Assembly (NCBI GenBank): GCA_963678445.1
Contig: OY782877.1
Location: 2,294,001 to 2,358,000, forward strand
Length of the DNA: 64,000 nucleotides
Direction of reading: 5' to 3'
Source of the DNA: G963678445 sp963678445
Lineage (GTDB): Bacteria; Hydrogenedentota; Hydrogenedentia; Hydrogenedentales; G963678445
Position numbers and translations under genes: made by a program. The notes under the pieces were generated by a model. It saw nothing but the letters and a program-made list of their open reading frames with translations. It was not told where the DNA came from and searched no databases. Of the stretch, positions 63,333-64,000 are shown in pieces. The stretch's first letter is position 1. Every line of letters starts with the position of its first letter.

Positions 63333-64000
63333 CAAAGAACGTGCAAAGGAGTGCTTTGCAGATAGTGCGTCATCTGCCTCGTATCCTCGTAGGAGGAATA
63401 TTAGGCGGCGCCCTGTTTTGGCTTCTTTTTCACGACACGAATATGCAGGTGCTGTGTGACACTCTGGACGACATAGAAATAACTTGGGTTATCGGCGCGG
63501 AGGCCTGCATTTTTTTAGTAGTTCTGGTACGCGTTGTGCGCTGGCGTTACATCCTTTCGACATTTGCATGCGTTCCCTGGGTGAGATTGTTCTGTGCGGA
63601 ACAAATCGGCGATTTTCTCAATGCTTTGGTCCCTGCGCGTATAGGTGAGGGGGTGCGTGCGATCGTATTAAACCGTACGAGTGGAGTTGCCTTATCGCAC
63701 TGCTTTGCTACGGTCTTCATTGAGCGACTCTGCGATTTTTTTGCGGCGATTGCGATCATTGCAACGACGTTTCTGTTTATCCGTCCGTCAGAGCCACTCC
63801 AGATTCCTCAAGCATTGGTAGGTTGGCAGTTGACAATTCCGCCCGATTTTTTTTATTGGGGAGGAACACTGGCAACATCGATTTTTGTATTGGGTTTTAT
63901 ATTTATTTGGGTCTTTTACCTATGGGGTAACATTTGTCTCTCGATTCTGGAATGGGCCTTGGGCAAAGCAAAGGGCCGTTGGACAATACGTGTGAAGTGT
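63317..64000 (+). CDS. Flippase-like (LPG synthase transmembrane/UPF0104 family) protein, cut by window end
   Basis: 228 codons are visible from ATG 63317 (GGAG seven bases upstream, overlapping the previous gene by 16 bases). After a basic leader, hydrophobic helices follow (VGGILGGALFWLLFH, GAEACIFLVVLVRVVRW). The family signature is clear: RWRYILSTF, EQIGDFLNALVPARIGEGVR and FIERLCDFFAAIAII. Members include LPG synthase membrane domains and AglD-like proteins linked to lipid or lipid-sugar flipping. Next to two polyprenyl-dependent transferases, a lipid-linked sugar role is inferred. The frame continues past the window edge. Confidence 0.85.
   Translation, partial: MSDAVTKNVQRSALQIVRHLPRILVGGILGGALFWLLFHDTNMQVLCDTLDDIEITWVIGAEACIFLVVLVRVVRWRYILSTFACVPWVRLFCAEQIGDFLNALVPARIGEGVRAIVLNRTSGVALSHCFATVFIERLCDFFAAIAIIATTFLFIRPSEPLQIPQALVGWQLTIPPDFFYWGGTLATSIFVLGFIFIWVFYLWGNICLSILEWALGKAKGRWTIRVKC

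Overview
The window looks like part of a chromosome from a Gram-negative, probably uncultured bacterium. It carries a secretin, lipoproteins with lipoboxes, a periplasmic N-acetylmuramoyl-L-alanine amidase and a type IV pilus/type II secretion operon. A secreted protein (31318-33609) ends in two dockerin-like repeats built around SLSELLR; I associate that signature with Candidatus Hydrogenedentota and related environmental lineages. This placement is an inference from memory, not a search result.

Layout. 1-4.3 kb: 3' end of a large surface protein with two PKD domains and six almost identical 351-bp repeats. 4.4-14.2 kb: a decayed integrated element with a family A DNA polymerase, a CHC2/Toprim primase, a DUF3987 ATPase gene broken by one TGA, a helix-turn-helix gene, an XRE regulator, a tyrosine recombinase remnant and several small genes broken by single-base indels or stops. 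14.4-15.7 kb: a dead IS30-family element with intact ends. 15.7-28.9 kb: a minus-strand operon for a type IV pilus-like machine (prepilins, PilM/N-, PilO- and PilP-like proteins, assembly ATPase, inner-membrane protein, secretin, TPR lipoprotein, PilT), with a flavodoxin gene inside it. 29-36 kb: a second IS30 remnant, two divergent tRNA-Ser genes, the dockerin-like protein, an unrecognised membrane protein and a 31-residue amphipathic microprotein. 36-46 kb: an NtrC-type regulator and its kinase, uracil-DNA glycosylase, an FG-GAP lipoprotein, a MshEN/cNMP-binding fusion and a hybrid PAS kinase. 46-64 kb: a CoA-transferase, cell-wall amidase, 3'(2'),5'-bisphosphate nucleotidase, and a set of membrane and cytoplasmic glycosyltransferases with two radical SAM proteins and a flippase-like protein. 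This last set is plausibly a surface glycan or glycolipid assembly locus.

The most unusual signal is a dispersed, structured repeat of about 80-120 bp, with eight copies at seven loci (14538, 15453, 26375, 42209, 46489, 46530, 48312, 58679). It ends in a GC-rich hairpin that varies by compensatory changes, followed by CTTTNG. One copy interrupts the IS30 transposase and removing 97 bp restores its reading frame. Two inverted copies bracket the CoA-transferase gene with a perfect 21-bp inverted match. Five copies lie 11-134 nt upstream of a start codon in the same orientation. It behaves like a non-autonomous mobile element that has colonised 5' leaders.
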